Shown: one piece after another, positions 13,250 to 15,087 of the stretch
Position numbering within the stretch: position 1 is the stretch's first letter
Layout: every line of letters begins with the position of its first letter
Assembly (NCBI GenBank): GCA_024279075.1
Contig: JAJRRX010000359.1
Coordinates: 1 to 15,087 of the forward strand
Direction of reading: 5' to 3'
Source: Alphaproteobacteria bacterium
GTDB taxonomy: Bacteria; Pseudomonadota; Alphaproteobacteria; Rhodobacterales; Rhodobacteraceae
Length of the DNA stretch: 15,087 bases
Notes under the pieces: generated by a model
Databases searched by the model: none
The model's input: the letters and a program-made list of their open reading frames with translations, nothing else
Told to the model about the DNA's origin: nothing
Translations under genes and position numbers: made by a program

Positions 13250-14363
13250 ATGCAGGTGGCGGCGGCGGTGGTGGCGATACCGTAAACAGCTGCGCCAGCT
13301 CAGCAATATCCCCTGCCGGCTTCCAGCCATCTTGGCCAGCGGACCATACCGTGGTGTCTCGCTTTAGCTTACCTTCCGAGACCATACGGCCAAGAGCGGC
13401 CCGTGAAAATGGCCCCCGCGTTACCCCATTTTCGGCGATGTGCCACACGGTTTCAACCGGCGGCGGCGGCGGCATAGCTGCGGCTGGCGCTGCGGCTTGC
13501 GGCTGGGCCATATTACCGGCCATGTTTTGCGCCATCGCCATGCCCATACCCATGCCAAGGCCAGCGCCCATACCGCCACCCCCACCGGGGTTATTGGCGG
13601 CGTCGCCCATAGCTTCTGCGGCGGCAAACTGGGTGTATTTGTGCAAATCACCCACTACGCCCATGCTGGTGCGCTTGTCCATTGCCTCTTCCACAGCAGC
13701 AGGCAGCGAGATGTTTTCGATCAAGAACACTGGCATTTCCAAGCCGTATTCGGCCATCTGCGGTGAGACCTGCTCCTCAATAATCTGGCTCAGGCTTTCC
13801 ATATTCGCGGCCATATCCAGCACCGGAATTTTGCTGCTGGCAACGGTGTTAGTAAAGCGCGGCACAATCAGGTTGCGAATTTGGCTGCTAATTTCGTCGG
13901 TCGTAAATTCACCATCGGTGCCAACGATCTCGCGCATAAAGGTGGCAGGGTCGCTCACCCGAATGGTATAGGTGCCAAAGGCGCGAATACGCACGACGCC
14001 GAACTCCGGGTCGCGGCACATAATCGGGTTTTTGGTGCCCCATTTAAGGTCCTGAAACCGTGTGGTGTTGATGAAATAAATCTCAGATTTAAACGGGCTT
14101 TGGAAGCCGTGATCCCAGTTTTGCAACGTGGTCATCACCGGCATATTGTTGGTTTCAAGCATATACATGCCCGGCGAGAATACATCAGCCAACTGGCCCT
14201 CATGAATAAACACCGCCGCTTGGCCTTCGCGCACCGTAAGCTTGGCGCCGTATTTTATCTCGTTGCCACGGCGCTCAAATCGCCATACCAACGTATCGTC
14301 GGTGTCATCAGTATGCTCGATGACGTCAATAAATTCGCCACCTAAAAAATCAAAAATGCCCAT
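13248..14363 (-). CDS. SPFH (stomatin/prohibitin-like) protein with GYF_2 tail
   Basis: 371 residues, of the COG4260-like branch often called virion core protein homologues. It begins MGIFDFLGGEFIDVIE, with the SPFH/band-7 domain at about 35-235 (VREGQAAVFIHEGQLADVFSPGMYML; IRAFGTYTIRVSDPATFM; SLSQIIEEQVSPQMAEYGLEM). A Gly/Met-rich flexible segment (256-285) and a proline stretch follow, then a GYF_2-type domain at about 305-360 (VWHIAENGVTRGPFS...LKRDTTVWSAGQDGW) and a polyproline end. No strong transmembrane helix is seen, so it probably works as a peripheral membrane scaffold oligomer. Many relatives carry a zinc ribbon at this tail; here the ribbons are on the next gene. The ATG at 14363 has AGGAGG about 7 nt upstream. 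Confidence 0.92.
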   Translation of the reverse strand: MGIFDFLGGEFIDVIEHTDDTDDTLVWRFERRGNEIKYGAKLTVREGQAAVFIHEGQLADVFSPGMYMLETNNMPVMTTLQNWDHGFQSPFKSEIYFINTTRFQDLKWGTKNPIMCRDPEFGVVRIRAFGTYTIRVSDPATFMREIVGTDGEFTTDEISSQIRNLIVPRFTNTVASSKIPVLDMAANMESLSQIIEEQVSPQMAEYGLEMPVFLIENISLPAAVEEAMDKRTSMGVVGDLHKYTQFAAAEAMGDAANNPGGGGGMGAGLGMGMGMAMAQNMAGNMAQPQAAAPAAAMPPPPPVETVWHIAENGVTRGPFSRAALGRMVSEGKLKRDTTVWSAGQDGWKPAGDIAELAQLFTVSPPPPPPPA

Positions 14364-14432
14364 GCGGGACCTCCTAAAAACAATTATCTAGTCTTAACTT
14401 AAGCACTTAAGCGGGTGCAAACAATGTTTTTA

Positions 14433-15087
14433 TCACCAAATATCCTCAATAATCGTCGGTAATAGCGGGGCAATTGCGCTGGCGGCCATGCCGCTATGCA
14501 AACGGGAATCGTATAAAATACGCAGTAAAAGCTCATCATGCTGTGTCAGCGCCGCGAATTCTTCGTCGTCATTGAAAATCGACGGTCGGGCGGCAGGGCT
14601 ATCATTGGTTAGGCCTAAGGCTTGCGCCATTTCCTCCATTACGCAGGCATTGCGCTGGGCGATGGAATGCTCCGATTTGATCAAGATCAGCGAGGAGCGA
14701 TAGCTATCAGGGCTGCGCTCATCTGAAAGCGAAAACGCAGCGCAGAGGAGATCGACCGCGCTATTGCCAAAAGCATCTTCTACTTCGCGCGGCGGTGCGG
14801 TTACATAGCGGCCAAGTTTGCGAGCGATGCGGGGTTGCTCCTCACGGCTGAGGAAAAACACCACCATATTGGCCCGCTCACCCTCTGCCACGACGCGCAT
14901 GTCGAGGCCGGTTAACCGCGCGAGGCGGCGGGTATATTGGGCCACAGCGGTGGCGTTAAACTGGGCGTCTGATTCGGCTGTGCTATCACCATTGACCACC
15001 CGCACCCGCACCGGCCCATCATAGCGGCGCAAGTTGGAAGGGGCCTCCCCCGCCACATAGCGGCCATTCACGGTTTGATATTCATCA
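14433..15087 (-). CDS. DUF2927 domain protein; 5' end outside window
   Basis: About 217 residues are visible and the frame stays open to the window edge (preceding codons read DEYQT), so the true start and probable signal peptide are outside; the GTG at 15071 is not the start. The family signature is plain: VMEEMAQALGLTNDSPAARPSIFNDDEEFAALTQHDELLLRILYDSRLHSGM. Many members are annotated as putative lipoproteins with no known function. The EEMAQALGLTN stretch lines up with the HExxHxxGxxH zinc site of metzincin proteases with all three His replaced, so it may be a non-catalytic relative. It ends 69 bp before the SPFH start, so the two likely share a transcript. Confidence 0.88.
   Translation of the reverse strand, partial: DEYQTVNGRYVAGEAPSNLRRYDGPVRVRVVNGDSTAESDAQFNATAVAQYTRRLARLTGLDMRVVAEGERANMVVFFLSREEQPRIARKLGRYVTAPPREVEDAFGNSAVDLLCAAFSLSDERSPDSYRSSLILIKSEHSIAQRNACVMEEMAQALGLTNDSPAARPSIFNDDEEFAALTQHDELLLRILYDSRLHSGMAASAIAPLLPTIIEDIW

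Overview
This window reads as a chromosomal segment of an alphaproteobacterium, most likely a Rhodobacterales/Roseobacter-type organism. The basis is moderate-to-high GC with GC-rich codon use, tightly packed operons with ATGA or TAATG stop/start overlaps, and typical marine Rhodobacteraceae families: a DmdC-type acyl-CoA dehydrogenase, paired PaaI thioesterases, DUF2927, and an SPFH protein with a GYF_2 tail. I see no phage, insertion sequence, CRISPR array, tRNA or rRNA. The assignment to a clade is inference from gene content.

Region 1 (1-4636, minus strand) is a fatty-acid or acyl-CoA beta-oxidation operon. It reads from a MerR-family regulator through a large DmdC/FadE-type acyl-CoA dehydrogenase, a second long-chain-type acyl-CoA dehydrogenase and a glutathione S-transferase-like protein to a thiolase that leaves the window. 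The genes are separated by 12 bp or less. The spacer upstream of merR holds two nearly identical 19-bp ACGT-rich palindromic boxes exactly 42 bp apart, which are probable operators for the regulator. Divergently (4913-5808, plus) lie two overlapping PaaI-type hotdog thioesterases, which would hydrolyse acyl-CoAs and complement the operon.

Region 2 (5914-8715, plus) begins with a secreted-protein gene that looks broken: an in-frame stop near 6235 and a one-base frameshift near 6680 split one coding sequence of about 470 codons. A DinF-type MATE efflux transporter with a GTG start follows.

Region 3 (8764-11016, minus) is a compact unit: DUF952 protein, pyrD (quinone-dependent dihydroorotate dehydrogenase) and an ArsC/Spx-family protein, linked by 4-bp overlaps, followed after 41 bp by a small secreted protein. 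Divergent from it is a 138-residue DUF5983-like protein (11189-11605).

Region 4 (11606-12060) is a 455-bp AT-rich convergent gap. It contains an unannotated 48-codon reading frame with a CxxC...CxC cysteine pattern (minus strand) and a long imperfect inverted repeat that overlaps its 3' end.

Region 5 (12061-15087, minus) is a likely membrane/stress module: a DUF2927 protein (cut by the window edge), an SPFH/stomatin-like protein with a GYF_2 tail, and a protein with two zinc ribbons and a C-terminal membrane anchor. A strong 11-bp hairpin sits four bases before the start codon of the last gene and covers its only plausible ribosome binding site, suggesting translational control inside this operon.
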